Positions 1 to 8,867 of a DNA stretch of 64,000 bases are shown here, one piece after another. The DNA is from CBDDKZ01 sp965230415 (GTDB lineage: Bacteria > Bacteroidota > Bacteroidia > Cytophagales > JAAEPT01), in NCBI GenBank assembly GCA_965230415.1, contig CBDDKZ010000005.1, positions 496,001 through 560,000 on the forward strand, written 5' to 3'. Made by a program: the position numbers and the translations under genes. Position 1 is the first letter of the stretch. Each line of letters opens with the position of its first letter. The notes below the pieces were generated by a model. The model was not told where the DNA came from, did not search any database, and saw nothing but the letters and a program-made list of their open reading frames with translations.

Positions 1-754
1 TACCATTTTCGTTACCATATTTAAGACTATTGTCTATTAAATTCTTAAATACTTGCATTATTCGATGAATGTCAGCAATGACATAAGGTCTATCTACATC
101 TTTGATTAGTTTTAAACTGATTCCTCTTTTTTTCGCTTTATGCTCCAGTTGTTCAAATACTTCACTAACCAGGTTTTCGAGATTAAACAGTTCCAGTTCC
201 ATTTTAATCTCACCGGTTTCGAGCTGTGAAATGGCTACCAGATCCTGTACGAGGTTATCCAGATGGTCTAAACTGGTTGCCGACTTTTTCAAAAACTTCA
301 TTCGAACAGATTCATCATCGATGGCGCCGTCGAGCAATGTATGTATGAATCCCTGCGCTGAAAAAATAGGTGTTTTTAGTTCATGAGAAATATCTGCCAA
401 AAACTCCCTTCTGAACTCTTCGAGGCGTTTTAGTTTTAATATTTCCGCGTTTTTATCTTCCGAAAAAGCAACCAGTTCCTTATGCATTACGCTAAGGGGT
501 TTGTTCATGCTTTTCTCCATCTTTGGTTTATTCCCACGCGCTCGTTCAAGTACCTGGTAAATACTTCTTAACTCTTTAAAAAAGAGTAATTCCAATATAA
601 GAAAGCAAACAATAAATGTCCCCAGGAATGAGGCCATGAAAGTTACTAAAATATCCATTGAGCTTGCGCTATCGAGCATAGAAAGCGCTGCCACGGTTAT
701 AAGCCCAACAATTACGGCCAGTAAAAAGGCTACTGACCTCGAATTAAACAACAT
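1..754 (-). CDS. PhoR-like membrane sensor histidine kinase (partial, C-terminus beyond window edge)
   Basis: The minus strand reads open from an ATG at 752-754 to the window edge, giving about 251 residues. Two hydrophobic segments lie near residues 8-25 and 35-59. A coiled linker follows, then an H-box DISHELKTPIFSAQGF with the phospho-acceptor His near 124, and the start of the ATP-binding domain with an N-box NLIDNSLKYG near 240. This is the layout of PhoR/WalK-class kinases, which autophosphorylate and pass the phosphate to a response regulator. No periplasmic sensor loop of any size is visible between the two membrane segments. The gene starts 5 bp after the stop of the TlpA-like gene at 760, so the two are probably cotranscribed. 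The G boxes and the partner regulator would lie outside the window. Confidence 0.88.
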   Translation of the reverse strand, partial: MLFNSRSVAFLLAVIVGLITVAALSMLDSASSMDILVTFMASFLGTFIVCFLILELLFFKELRSIYQVLERARGNKPKMEKSMNKPLSVMHKELVAFSEDKNAEILKLKRLEEFRREFLADISHELKTPIFSAQGFIHTLLDGAIDDESVRMKFLKKSATSLDHLDNLVQDLVAISQLETGEIKMELELFNLENLVSEVFEQLEHKAKKRGISLKLIKDVDRPYVIADIHRIMQVFKNLIDNSLKYGNENG

Positions 755-759
755 AACTG

Positions 760-2109
760 CTACTTATTGCTTAGAAGTTGTGCTAATGTCGCATCTAATT
801 TTTGACCACGCAAATCTTTCGCAATTATAATTCCATTTTCATCAATAAGAAACGTTGCCGGAATACCAGACACTCCGTATTTTCTGCCTGCAGCAGAATT
901 CCATTTCTTTAAGTCCGACACATGATTTGGCCATAATAAATTGTATTTCTGAATGGCTCCTACCCACCTGTCTTTATTATTATCGAGAGACACTCCAAAA
1001 ACCTCAAATCCCTTTTCGTTGTACTTGTTATAAGCCGCTACTACATTTGGAGATTCACGAATGCAAGGGCCACACCATGACGCCCAAAAATCCAACAACA
1101 CCACCTTACCTCTTAGGTCCGATAACTTCAATTCTTTCCCTTCCGGATTCATCATAACAATTTCCGGTGCTTCATCTCCAATTCCAGGTGGGAACGACTC
1201 TTTTATTTTCTTCAAGGATGCCGATTCCGGGTATTCTTCAAAGGCTACTTTACTTAGTTTACCGGCATAAGCCTTATCTACAGAAAGTGCAATGTTAATA
1301 AGGTTTTCATACAGCTTTTCACGTAAAAGTGATTTGGGTTTAGTATACCCCAATATCACATTAATTTCCTTTTCTACATTTAGTTTTGACAACTGCAAAA
1401 AGCGTAAAGTGTAGTAATTGACCTTACGCATCAACATATCTCCACTCATCCAAATAGGGTTTAGAAACTCTTCCTTCTTTAAGTAGTTCTCTTTATTAGT
1501 GGATTCTGTTACTATAAACAAATCGGCCAATTCGTGAATGTATTTATGCTTAAAATCTACCTTTAATCGCTTAAAATCCTCGTTAAGTGTCACTTGCGCA
1601 GAATCCCATTTAGCTCTTAAAGCTATCATTTGTTTCTGTGACTCTTGAGGATTTACACGTCTCAAACGAGCTGCCTGCTGCGCTTGCTTATTAATTTCCT
1701 GTAATTCCGCTTCGAATGTTTGCGTAATAGTATGATAACGGTCCAAACCATTTAATACGTCGCTTCCTTCAATTTTTACGGAGTTTTTAAAATCAGTAGC
1801 ATTAACAGTAAAGTTCACTTCATCATCATAAAGCACAATTAAACCGCTATTGGTTTCAGATTCACCAATCCTGTAAATACCGCGATTAACAGCGGATAAA
1901 TCAATTGATGACTTTACCGTTCCCTTTTTAATTTTTATAGTTTGCTGCAGTATAGGTTTATCCAAAAGAATGGAGTACAAATTGAGCTCATTCAACTCCG
2001 CATTATTTTCAATTTTACCTTTAAGTACAATATTTTGCGCCAGCCCCATTGAAAGGCCGCACAAAAACAGGCAATTAATGACCCAATATTTTTTAAACAT
2101 CACATTCAT
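760..2109 (-). CDS. TlpA-like thioredoxin-fold protein with DUF4369-like N-terminus (copy 1)
   Basis: 449 residues. The ATG at 2109 is preferred over a TTG at 2127 because AAGGAG sits about 8 nt upstream of the ATG and overlaps the TTG codon. A signal peptide ends near the sequence GLAQ. The N-terminal half resembles the DUF4369 domain found in Bacteroidota TlpA proteins. A helical middle follows. The last ~140 residues are an AhpC/TSA-type thioredoxin fold with the redox motif WASWCGPC near residue 345 and a cis-Pro loop in GIPATFLIDENG. Such proteins are envelope disulfide reductases or oxidants. It lies between a paralogue upstream (2210-3547) and a histidine kinase downstream. The in vivo substrate is not evident. 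Confidence 0.85.
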   Translation of the reverse strand: MNVMFKKYWVINCLFLCGLSMGLAQNIVLKGKIENNAELNELNLYSILLDKPILQQTIKIKKGTVKSSIDLSAVNRGIYRIGESETNSGLIVLYDDEVNFTVNATDFKNSVKIEGSDVLNGLDRYHTITQTFEAELQEINKQAQQAARLRRVNPQESQKQMIALRAKWDSAQVTLNEDFKRLKVDFKHKYIHELADLFIVTESTNKENYLKKEEFLNPIWMSGDMLMRKVNYYTLRFLQLSKLNVEKEINVILGYTKPKSLLREKLYENLINIALSVDKAYAGKLSKVAFEEYPESASLKKIKESFPPGIGDEAPEIVMMNPEGKELKLSDLRGKVVLLDFWASWCGPCIRESPNVVAAYNKYNEKGFEVFGVSLDNNKDRWVGAIQKYNLLWPNHVSDLKKWNSAAGRKYGVSGIPATFLIDENGIIIAKDLRGQKLDATLAQLLSNK

Positions 2110-2209
2110 TTTTCTAAACTCCTTCAAAAATACAAATATTTGCCTGCTTAAAAAATGTTACTACTTGCACTGTTTCTTTAAACTTGCAATATATAAGTTT
2201 GTATTTCAC

Positions 2210-3547
2210 TTAATTATCTTTAAATATTTCTGCCAAAGCATGTTGAAGGTTTTCACCTCTTAAATTTTGAGCAATTATCTTACCTTCTTCATCAATCAAA
2301 TAGGTTGTAGGTATTGACCTCACTTTATAAGTATATGCAGCTTCCGAACTTGAAGATTTCAAATCGGAAACATGGTAAGGCCAGTCCAGACCTATTCCTT
2401 TTATTGCACTCACCCACCTTTCTTTGTTTGCGTCCAGAGACACTCCAAATACTGCAAACCCCCGGTCTTTGTATTTAGCATACATCGCTTTCACATTTGG
2501 TGCTTCGGCAACACAGGGCCTACACCAGGAAGCCCAAAAGTCAAGAAGTACCACTTTACCTCTGAGGTCAGAAAGTTTTAGCAACTCTCCTTCGGGATTC
2601 GGTAGCGCTATTTCCGGTGCCACATCGCCAACTGAAGGAGGAAAGGCCATCTTGAGTTCTTGAAAGGACTTTGACTCCGGAAATTCTTTGCATGCCACTT
2701 TTGAAAGCTCTTTGGCAAATACCGGATCTACCGACGATGAGACCCTAATTAATAAATCATAAGTCAAGGCCCTGGAAATACTGGCACTATCACACAATTG
2801 AATAATAGCAGTAATCTCTTTTGGAAGAGTCTGCTTATTTAGTTTTAAGAAATGGAGGGCATAGAGGTTAATTTTGCGAGGCAACATATCGCCCATCGTC
2901 CATCTTGGGTCATTAAACTCCTCCTTCTTTAAATAATTGGATTTATCAGATGCTGCCGTGCGTATCAACAAATCACACAAGTCGTGGATAAAAGGTGCCT
3001 GATTTGTTTTTTTCAACTTCACAAGATCTCCATTAAACTGGTTATTAATGGAATCCAATTGTTTTCTTAGTACTTCTTTCTGCTTTTGAAACTGAACAGG
3101 ATTCCTTCTTTTTAGAGGTGCCAGGCCATTGATAGACTTATTTATTTGTCCGGTATGGTAATCATAATTAAAGCACAGATCAAAATAGTCGACCACACCT
3201 GCCGTAGCCCCATCATCTCCGGCCTCCAATGAATTACTCATTTCTTCCACATCGGCTTCTACTTTCAGATTTTTCCCCGCTTGTAAAACAATAAAATGAG
3301 AAGACGCAGTGCTAAGTCCCAATTTATAGATACCAGTACCCAATTTATCTGAATTAAGCTCAAACTTAAATTTCCCTTCATGAACTTCAGTACTTCCGGC
3401 TTCATACATTTTCATTCCTTCCAAGCGGTAAAGAAATAATTCATCGGTATCTTCAGCATTCATCAGTGTTCCTTCTAACACGTAGTTTTGTGCAAAGAGC
3501 ACCTGCAAACACAAAACAAAGCAACTATTAAGCAGAAAGTTTTTCAC
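2210..3547 (-). CDS. TlpA-like thioredoxin-fold protein with DUF4369-like N-terminus (copy 2)
   Basis: 445 residues with a GTG start; an in-frame stop closely upstream leaves no ATG. The signal peptide ends near LFAQ. The architecture matches the next gene in order (760-2109), with near-identical landmarks: LKLSDLRGKVVLLDFWASWC, a conserved region ending YLKKEEF and a similar C-terminal LRGENL motif. The active site is CRPC instead of CGPC, which would be expected to change its redox potential. The cis-Pro loop is SIPTTYLIDEEG. The tandem arrangement and shared domains indicate a duplication followed by divergence. About 100 bp separates it from copy 1, so cotranscription is possible but not certain. 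Confidence 0.85.
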   Translation of the reverse strand: MKNFLLNSCFVLCLQVLFAQNYVLEGTLMNAEDTDELFLYRLEGMKMYEAGSTEVHEGKFKFELNSDKLGTGIYKLGLSTASSHFIVLQAGKNLKVEADVEEMSNSLEAGDDGATAGVVDYFDLCFNYDYHTGQINKSINGLAPLKRRNPVQFQKQKEVLRKQLDSINNQFNGDLVKLKKTNQAPFIHDLCDLLIRTAASDKSNYLKKEEFNDPRWTMGDMLPRKINLYALHFLKLNKQTLPKEITAIIQLCDSASISRALTYDLLIRVSSSVDPVFAKELSKVACKEFPESKSFQELKMAFPPSVGDVAPEIALPNPEGELLKLSDLRGKVVLLDFWASWCRPCVAEAPNVKAMYAKYKDRGFAVFGVSLDANKERWVSAIKGIGLDWPYHVSDLKSSSSEAAYTYKVRSIPTTYLIDEEGKIIAQNLRGENLQHALAEIFKDN

Positions 3548-3661
3548 CAGACCAATGTTTAATATCCTAATTAAAATTCATTATTAACATCCTATTACAC
3601 CTTCAGTCAATCGAATATCGAAACGAATACTCAATAAAAATAAACAGAATAAGGCGATTAA

Positions 3662-3692
3662 AAAATTTTGTTAGAAGCTATAACAAAATTTT
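3662..3692 (-). terminator. AT-rich hairpin terminator after the DUF3108 gene
   Basis: A perfect 12-bp inverted repeat (3662-3673 with 3681-3692) has a 7-nt loop. On the minus strand it is followed by a run of T. It starts 6 nt past the stop codon at 3698. Confidence 0.6.
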
Positions 3693-3697
3693 AACAA

Positions 3698-4507
3698 TTA
3701 TTGGAAGTTCAGTTTAGTACGCAAACCTCTATATCCTTTAATATCAACCTCTACTGCACCAATAAACATTTGTGCTTTCAATTTCAGAGGAATATGATTC
3801 TCATCGTCCGAAAGCCAAACTGAAATTGAATCTTCGCCATCGAAAAAAGAATTATCAGGCATAATAGGCACCAATTTGATGGCTTTTATTTTACCGAATT
3901 TTGTTCTGATAACCTGTGTCCCTTTGTATCGAATTTTTAAATCGTAAAGCGTATCTTCGAAAAATGCATCAATCGAAATGATATCACCTTTCTTGTACTT
4001 GGAATAATCGATATTTCGCAGGAAATAATAGCCACTCACTATATCATGGACACCTTCCGGAACATCGTAAAACTTTTCTTTAGGATCTTTATTTTCCCTT
4101 TCGGAATATACTTTTACCTGTTTATCGCTTTTATTATAAAACATCGTTTCTTTGAGCTTGTAGTTTCCTTCTTCAATGCTTCTAAAAAATTTCTCCGGCT
4201 GCATCGAATTAGTATCTACATAGCTTCTCCAGTTATCCTTTACACGTAACATGAGTGCAAATGCACCTATGGATTTTCCAAATACATTAATCTTATAACA
4301 TGTTTTACCGTTTACTTTGAAAGTTTCGGGGTTCACCTGCATTTTACCTTCCCCCGCATTAAAAATACCGTAATGACAACGATAAGTAAGTACTTCACCG
4401 GGTAAAAATGAAGTGTTGCCGGGTTTTAATTCTTCTGGTCTTTCACTTTGAGCTATGAAGCTACAACTTAACAATGCAATAATCGAATAGAAAATAAACC
4501 GTTTCAT
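3698..4507 (-). CDS. DUF3108 domain-containing periplasmic protein
   Basis: 269 residues with a signal peptide (KRFIFYSIIALLSCSFIAQS). The body carries the DUF3108 pattern: an opening PGEVLTYRCHYGIFNAGEGKM, a central VPEGVHDIVSGYYFLRN block, and a closing SVWLSDDENHIPLKLKAQM. DUF3108 proteins are exported beta-rich proteins of unknown function common in Gram-negative bacteria, often near cell-envelope genes. The start lies 34 bp after the predicted aminopeptidase gene, suggesting one transcript. A strong hairpin follows it. No catalytic residues can be assigned. Confidence 0.82.
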   Translation of the reverse strand: MKRFIFYSIIALLSCSFIAQSERPEELKPGNTSFLPGEVLTYRCHYGIFNAGEGKMQVNPETFKVNGKTCYKINVFGKSIGAFALMLRVKDNWRSYVDTNSMQPEKFFRSIEEGNYKLKETMFYNKSDKQVKVYSERENKDPKEKFYDVPEGVHDIVSGYYFLRNIDYSKYKKGDIISIDAFFEDTLYDLKIRYKGTQVIRTKFGKIKAIKLVPIMPDNSFFDGEDSISVWLSDDENHIPLKLKAQMFIGAVEVDIKGYRGLRTKLNFQ

Positions 4508-4541
4508 GCTATTACTCCTTTCTTTTTGTTCCAGACTTTAT

Positions 4542-5585
4542 TTAAATAGAAGGATACTCCTTTTTTAAATACGTTAAATAAGCATCAAAATTTTCATTAA
4601 AGTCATTTTTAAATTCTTCCTCGAATTGGTTTTTCATGCCGTTATACCTTTTAATGCCCAGAAAAAAGGTATTATTAATTCTACCAACCTTTTCTTTATC
4701 TATATAATACTTCGCTTTATTGTGAAACGCATATTGGTTTATGGAGTTAACCACAGCATTAATCGTTTCCTTTTTCTTCCGGCTTTTTTCTGTATCTGTT
4801 AAGGATACATCCTCAAACGACAAATAGACTTTTTCCAATTCTGTTGATCCTTCCAGCACAAGTCGAATGTAATTCTCTTGATCTTCCAGTGCTTTTGCGT
4901 ATGCCAACACTTCATCCGAAGCTGTTCCATACTTATACTTTAAGTATCTTAAGGCACCTACTTTTCCGACAAAGTTTGCTAAATTCTCATTGTACACAAT
5001 ATTATCTTTCACAAATAACGTGCCATGTGTAAGCTCATGAATAATGAGGTTGGCTAATTGCGCTTCTGTTCTATATAAAAATTTAGATAAGACAGGGTCA
5101 TCAAATACCCCGAGGGTAGACCAGGCACTTACCGTCCTGATACCTACGTCCAAACCCTGTTCTTTCAAATCTGCCATTTCATTTACTGCGTTCACAGAAT
5201 CGAAATAGCCCTTATAACTAACCTCACCAAGAATAGGGAAAGACCACATATGATCATTCATTTTATAAGGTTCGGCCGCAGTAATTACCCACAATATATC
5301 TTTGTCCTTCTGATCAAATACCGAATTATAGCTTCCGGATGGAGCTAATCCCAGAGAATCTACCGCATATTTTTTAATCTCCTGTATATATTGCAATTTC
5401 AACTTAAGTGAGTCCGGAAATTCATCATCATTCATTATTTCAGCCAAAGGCCTTGCCTGAACTAATACCCTGATTTGCCCTTCCAGTTGCCCGACCCCAT
5501 ACCTAACAAGTCTGTAATTGATAAAAAAACAGATCGTACCTAGTACTAATAGTCCTTGCCAAATGCGTAAAAGATATTTTTTCAT
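4542..5585 (-). CDS. Predicted zinc aminopeptidase (COG4324-like)
   Basis: 347 residues from ATG 5585; a TTG at 5636 would add 17 residues before a good N-terminal membrane anchor (LLVLGTICFFINY) and is less likely. The zinc-binding HExxH motif occurs as ANLIIHELTHGTLFV, followed 14 residues later by NENLANFVG, which could supply the third ligand. This matches the predicted aminopeptidase family COG4324, whose members are lipid- or membrane-anchored. Biochemical activity of the family is poorly documented, so the substrate is unknown. It is divergent from recA across a 222-bp gap and probably leads a short operon with the DUF3108 gene. Confidence 0.75.
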   Translation of the reverse strand: MKKYLLRIWQGLLVLGTICFFINYRLVRYGVGQLEGQIRVLVQARPLAEIMNDDEFPDSLKLKLQYIQEIKKYAVDSLGLAPSGSYNSVFDQKDKDILWVITAAEPYKMNDHMWSFPILGEVSYKGYFDSVNAVNEMADLKEQGLDVGIRTVSAWSTLGVFDDPVLSKFLYRTEAQLANLIIHELTHGTLFVKDNIVYNENLANFVGKVGALRYLKYKYGTASDEVLAYAKALEDQENYIRLVLEGSTELEKVYLSFEDVSLTDTEKSRKKKETINAVVNSINQYAFHNKAKYYIDKEKVGRINNTFFLGIKRYNGMKNQFEEEFKNDFNENFDAYLTYLKKEYPSI

Positions 5586-5807
5586 CGTATTAATTAAAAA
5601 TCTAGCTGCATTAATAATAACTAATTTTACGCCCAAATATTCTGTTTTTGTGCGTAACTTTTTTTATCATCCCAATAATAATTAAGTAATTTAATTCCAT
5701 AATATTTTTGGCACCATCTTTGTCGAAAAGTGAAATATATGTGAATAATATTTGCTAATTATATTAGCATTAGCTAAATTTAAAACTAAGTTAAAAAAGA
5801 TACACCT

Positions 5808-6836
5808 ATGAGCGATCAATCGGAAAAATTAAAAGCACTCAAATTAACGATCGACAAAATTGAAAAGCAATTTGGAAAAGGCACTGTCATGAAACTAAGT
5901 GATAACAAAGTGGATGACATACCTGCCATTTCCACTGGTTCTCTTGGATTAGATATTGCTTTAGGTATAGGGGGAATACCTCGCGGGAGGATTATAGAGG
6001 TTTATGGACCAGAATCTTCCGGAAAAACCACTTTATCAATGCATTGCATCGCTGAAGCACAAAAAAAGGGCGGCATGGCCGCTTTCATCGATGCGGAGCA
6101 CGCTTTTGATAAGTCCTACGCTGAAAAATTGGGTATTGACACGGAAAACCTCCTTATTTCACAACCAGACAATGGTGAACAAGCCCTGGAAATTTCCGAA
6201 CATTTAATTCGCTCAGGAGCAATAGACATTATAGTAATAGATTCCGTTGCGGCACTTACCCCGAAGGCCGAACTGGAAGGAGAAATGGGAGAAAGCAAAA
6301 TGGGCTTACAGGCCCGATTGATGTCCCAGGCTTTACGTAAGCTTACCGGTGCTATCCATAAAACGGGGTGTTCATGCATATTCATCAACCAGCTACGTGA
6401 AAAAATAGGTGTGATGTTCGGTAACCCGGAAACAACCACAGGTGGTAATGCACTTAAATTCTATGCGTCCGTACGCCTCGACATAAGAAGGATAGGTCAA
6501 ATTAAAGATGGTCCTGATAACATCCTCGGAAACCGTGCAAAAGTAAAAGTGGTCAAGAATAAGGTTGCTCCTCCGTTCAAAGTTATAGAATTTGACATTA
6601 TGTATGGAGAAGGCATATCAAAAGCCGGAGAAATACTGGACATAGGAGTAGAATTGGATATTTTAGAGAAATCGGGTTCCTGGTTTTCTTATGCAGGTAA
6701 TAAATTGGGACAAGGCCGCGATACTGTTAAACGTTTGTTGATAGACAATCCGGAATTAATGGATGAGATCGAACATAAAATTAGATTAAAGATTAAAGGT
6801 GAAGCAATAGAGGTTGACGAGCCTGAAGTCATTTAA
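5808..6836 (+). CDS. recA: RecA recombinase
   Basis: 342 residues, the usual RecA length. Walker A is GPESSGKT near residues 66-73. The block IIVIDSVAALTPKAELEGEMG carries Walker B and the L1 region. FINQLREKIGVMFGNPETTTGG is the L2 DNA-binding signature. RecA forms the ATP-dependent filament on single-stranded DNA that drives homologous recombination and SOS-type repressor cleavage. It is monocistronic here, ending in a hairpin terminator. Upstream, CATCTTTG at 5715-5722 and AATATTTG at 5747-5754 each differ by one base from the Bacteroidota -7 box; I see no obvious LexA palindrome. Confidence 0.99.
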   Translation: MSDQSEKLKALKLTIDKIEKQFGKGTVMKLSDNKVDDIPAISTGSLGLDIALGIGGIPRGRIIEVYGPESSGKTTLSMHCIAEAQKKGGMAAFIDAEHAFDKSYAEKLGIDTENLLISQPDNGEQALEISEHLIRSGAIDIIVIDSVAALTPKAELEGEMGESKMGLQARLMSQALRKLTGAIHKTGCSCIFINQLREKIGVMFGNPETTTGGNALKFYASVRLDIRRIGQIKDGPDNILGNRAKVKVVKNKVAPPFKVIEFDIMYGEGISKAGEILDIGVELDILEKSGSWFSYAGNKLGQGRDTVKRLLIDNPELMDEIEHKIRLKIKGEAIEVDEPEVI

Positions 6837-6844
6837 TTTTGCAT

Positions 6845-6874
6845 TTGAAAAGCAGCCCAAAAGCTGCTTTTCAA
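6845..6874 (+). terminator. recA terminator hairpin
   Basis: A perfect 12-bp stem (6845-6856 with 6863-6874) with a 6-nt loop, 9 nt after the recA stop. The T run lies within the 3' arm. Confidence 0.75.
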
Positions 6875-6969
6875 TGATAATTTAACTGCATTTTTCGGTT
6901 CTACACCGACCGCCATCTATCGACCATCAAAAAGTTTAAATTTATCCCATAATATTTCATGGAAGCTCT

Positions 6970-6977
6970 TACCTTTG
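6970..6977 (+). promoter_or_regulatory. Candidate Bacteroidota -7 box for the SulP gene
   Basis: TACCTTTG fits TAnnTTTG exactly and lies 24 nt upstream of the start codon. No convincing -33 TTTG is present at the expected distance. Confidence 0.4.
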
Positions 6978-7000
6978 CGCCCGCAAACGCCTTAAAGTGA

Positions 7001-8560
7001 ATGAGCATGAAATTGTGGGACTTTAACTTAAAAGAAGTAAACTTCAAAAATGAAATTCTGGCAGGCCTTACCGTCGCCATTGCACTTGTCCCGGAAGCTA
7101 TCGCTTTTTCCTTCATTGCGGGCGTACCCCCTTTGGTTGGTCTATATGCCGCTTTTATAATGGGATTGGTGACTGCCGTTTTGGGCGGTAGACCAGGCAT
7201 GATCTCGGGTGCAACCGGAGCCATAGCCGTAGTTATTGCGGGTTTATATCAAGACTATGGACCCGAATATTTATATGCTACAATACTTCTAGGTGGCTTC
7301 ATTCAAATGGTGGTAGGTTTTTTGAAGCTGGGTAAATTTATCCGTTTAGTACCTCATTCCGTTATGCTAGGCTTTGTCAACGGACTGGCCATTGTTATTT
7401 TCACGGCCCAATTTCCTATGTTAGGTTCAAAGGTCATGGAAAACGGGCATGAAGTTTTTTCCTATTATCAAGGTGAAAAAATGTATATCATGCTGGCTTT
7501 AATAGCAGTTACCATGCTTATCATTATATTTCTCCCAAAGCTTACCAAAGTAATTCCCGCTGCCTTAGCTGCCATTCTTGTAGTTGCCGGGGTCTCAATC
7601 GGTTTTCATCTGGACACCCCCACAGTACACACACTCCTTGAAGGAAAAAGTATGAAAGGCGGATTCCCACCGATCTTCACTTCCTATTCCAGCGATTTCT
7701 TTTCACTTAAAACATTAAAAATCATCGGTCTTCCTGCATTAAGTGTTGCGGGCGTAGGTCTCATTGAAAGTCTTCTTACCCTCACCCTCATAGATGAAAA
7801 AACAAACACCAGAGGAAGTGGAAACAGGGAAAGTGTTGCACAAGGTCTGGCAAATGTTATTTCCGGTATTTTTGGTTCGATGGGCGGATGTGCCATGATT
7901 GGCCAAAGTATGATCAACATAGAGTCGGGAGCGAGAAAAAGGCTTTCGGGAATTGTTGCTGCCCTTACCTTACTGGCCTTTGTAATGTTCCTATCATCAA
8001 TTATTGAACAAATTCCGGTTGCTGCTCTTGTAGGGGTAATGTTCATGGTCTCTTATGGTACCTTTGAATGGTCTAGCCTTAAGGATTTTTTCCGCGCACC
8101 AAAAGCCGATTCAATCATTATGGTAATCGTTTCTTTGGTCACAATTTTCCTTCATAACCTGGCTCTGGCTGTTCTTATTGGCGTAATATTAGCTGCACTA
8201 TCATTTGCCTGGGATAATGCACTGCGCATTAGAGCAAGAAAGAGAGTGGCCGAAGATGGTATTAAATACTACGAAATATGGGGACCTCTATTCTTTGGGT
8301 CTACCAAAACATTTCTCGATAAATTCACTGTAAACGAAGATCCGGACAACATTGTCATTGATTTTGAGGAAAGCCGGATCGTTGATCAATCCGGGCTTGA
8401 AGCCATCAGAAAGATTAACGATCAATATGTAGAGGCTGGCAAGAACGTTAAATTCAGGCACTTAAGCGACGACTGTAAGGACCTGCTAAACACCGCTAAA
8501 GTGAAGATAGAGCTCGACCCCGTTAATGACCCTAAATACAAGATCGTTTACAACGCTTAA
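7001..8560 (+). CDS. SulP family anion transporter with STAS domain
   Basis: 519 residues. About 10-12 hydrophobic segments span residues 15-410, starting with the SulP signature region LAGLTVAIALVPEAIAFSFIAGV and FIMGLVTAVLGGRPGMISGATGA. A cytoplasmic STAS domain closes the protein (VIDFEESRIVDQSGLEAIRKI). SulP proteins move sulfate, bicarbonate or dicarboxylates with Na+ or H+, or exchange anions. The substrate cannot be read from sequence; no carbonic anhydrase or sulfate-assimilation gene is adjacent. An ATG at 7007 is an alternative start. It looks monocistronic. Confidence 0.92.
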   Translation: MSMKLWDFNLKEVNFKNEILAGLTVAIALVPEAIAFSFIAGVPPLVGLYAAFIMGLVTAVLGGRPGMISGATGAIAVVIAGLYQDYGPEYLYATILLGGFIQMVVGFLKLGKFIRLVPHSVMLGFVNGLAIVIFTAQFPMLGSKVMENGHEVFSYYQGEKMYIMLALIAVTMLIIIFLPKLTKVIPAALAAILVVAGVSIGFHLDTPTVHTLLEGKSMKGGFPPIFTSYSSDFFSLKTLKIIGLPALSVAGVGLIESLLTLTLIDEKTNTRGSGNRESVAQGLANVISGIFGSMGGCAMIGQSMINIESGARKRLSGIVAALTLLAFVMFLSSIIEQIPVAALVGVMFMVSYGTFEWSSLKDFFRAPKADSIIMVIVSLVTIFLHNLALAVLIGVILAALSFAWDNALRIRARKRVAEDGIKYYEIWGPLFFGSTKTFLDKFTVNEDPDNIVIDFEESRIVDQSGLEAIRKINDQYVEAGKNVKFRHLSDDCKDLLNTAKVKIELDPVNDPKYKIVYNA

Positions 8561-8867
8561 ACAAATAATGGCCTACTAATTGAGCGTACACTTTAGAAAG
8601 AACCTACAATATAATTACAAGAGAACCAATTATTTAAGGTGTGCTCTTATTATGAGAAAACACGAACATTTTTCATTTATCTAATATAATATTGAAATAT
8701 AACATGTAATATCTCACCAAACACCGCTACTTTTCTACTCATTTTTTAACACCTCTTTTATCCATAGTTCAAAATATCGATTTTGATTATCACCTATTAC
8801 CTATTATGGAATGAATGACTTCAAACCATTCATTTCAACTAAAGTATGTACCTAAAAAGTTTGTGTT
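8561..8867 (+). other. Gene-free 307-bp intergenic region with an inverted repeat
   Basis: No open frame or RNA structure that I can support. A perfect 8-bp inverted repeat, AATGAATG (8810-8817) and CATTCATT (8827-8834), lies 34-58 nt before the metalloprotease start and could be an operator or leader hairpin. Confidence 0.4.

Noticed and set aside
102..830. Plus-strand open frames near the window start (102-386 and 636-830)
   Set aside because: They are antisense to the histidine kinase, which reads continuously on the minus strand with H-box and N-box motifs.
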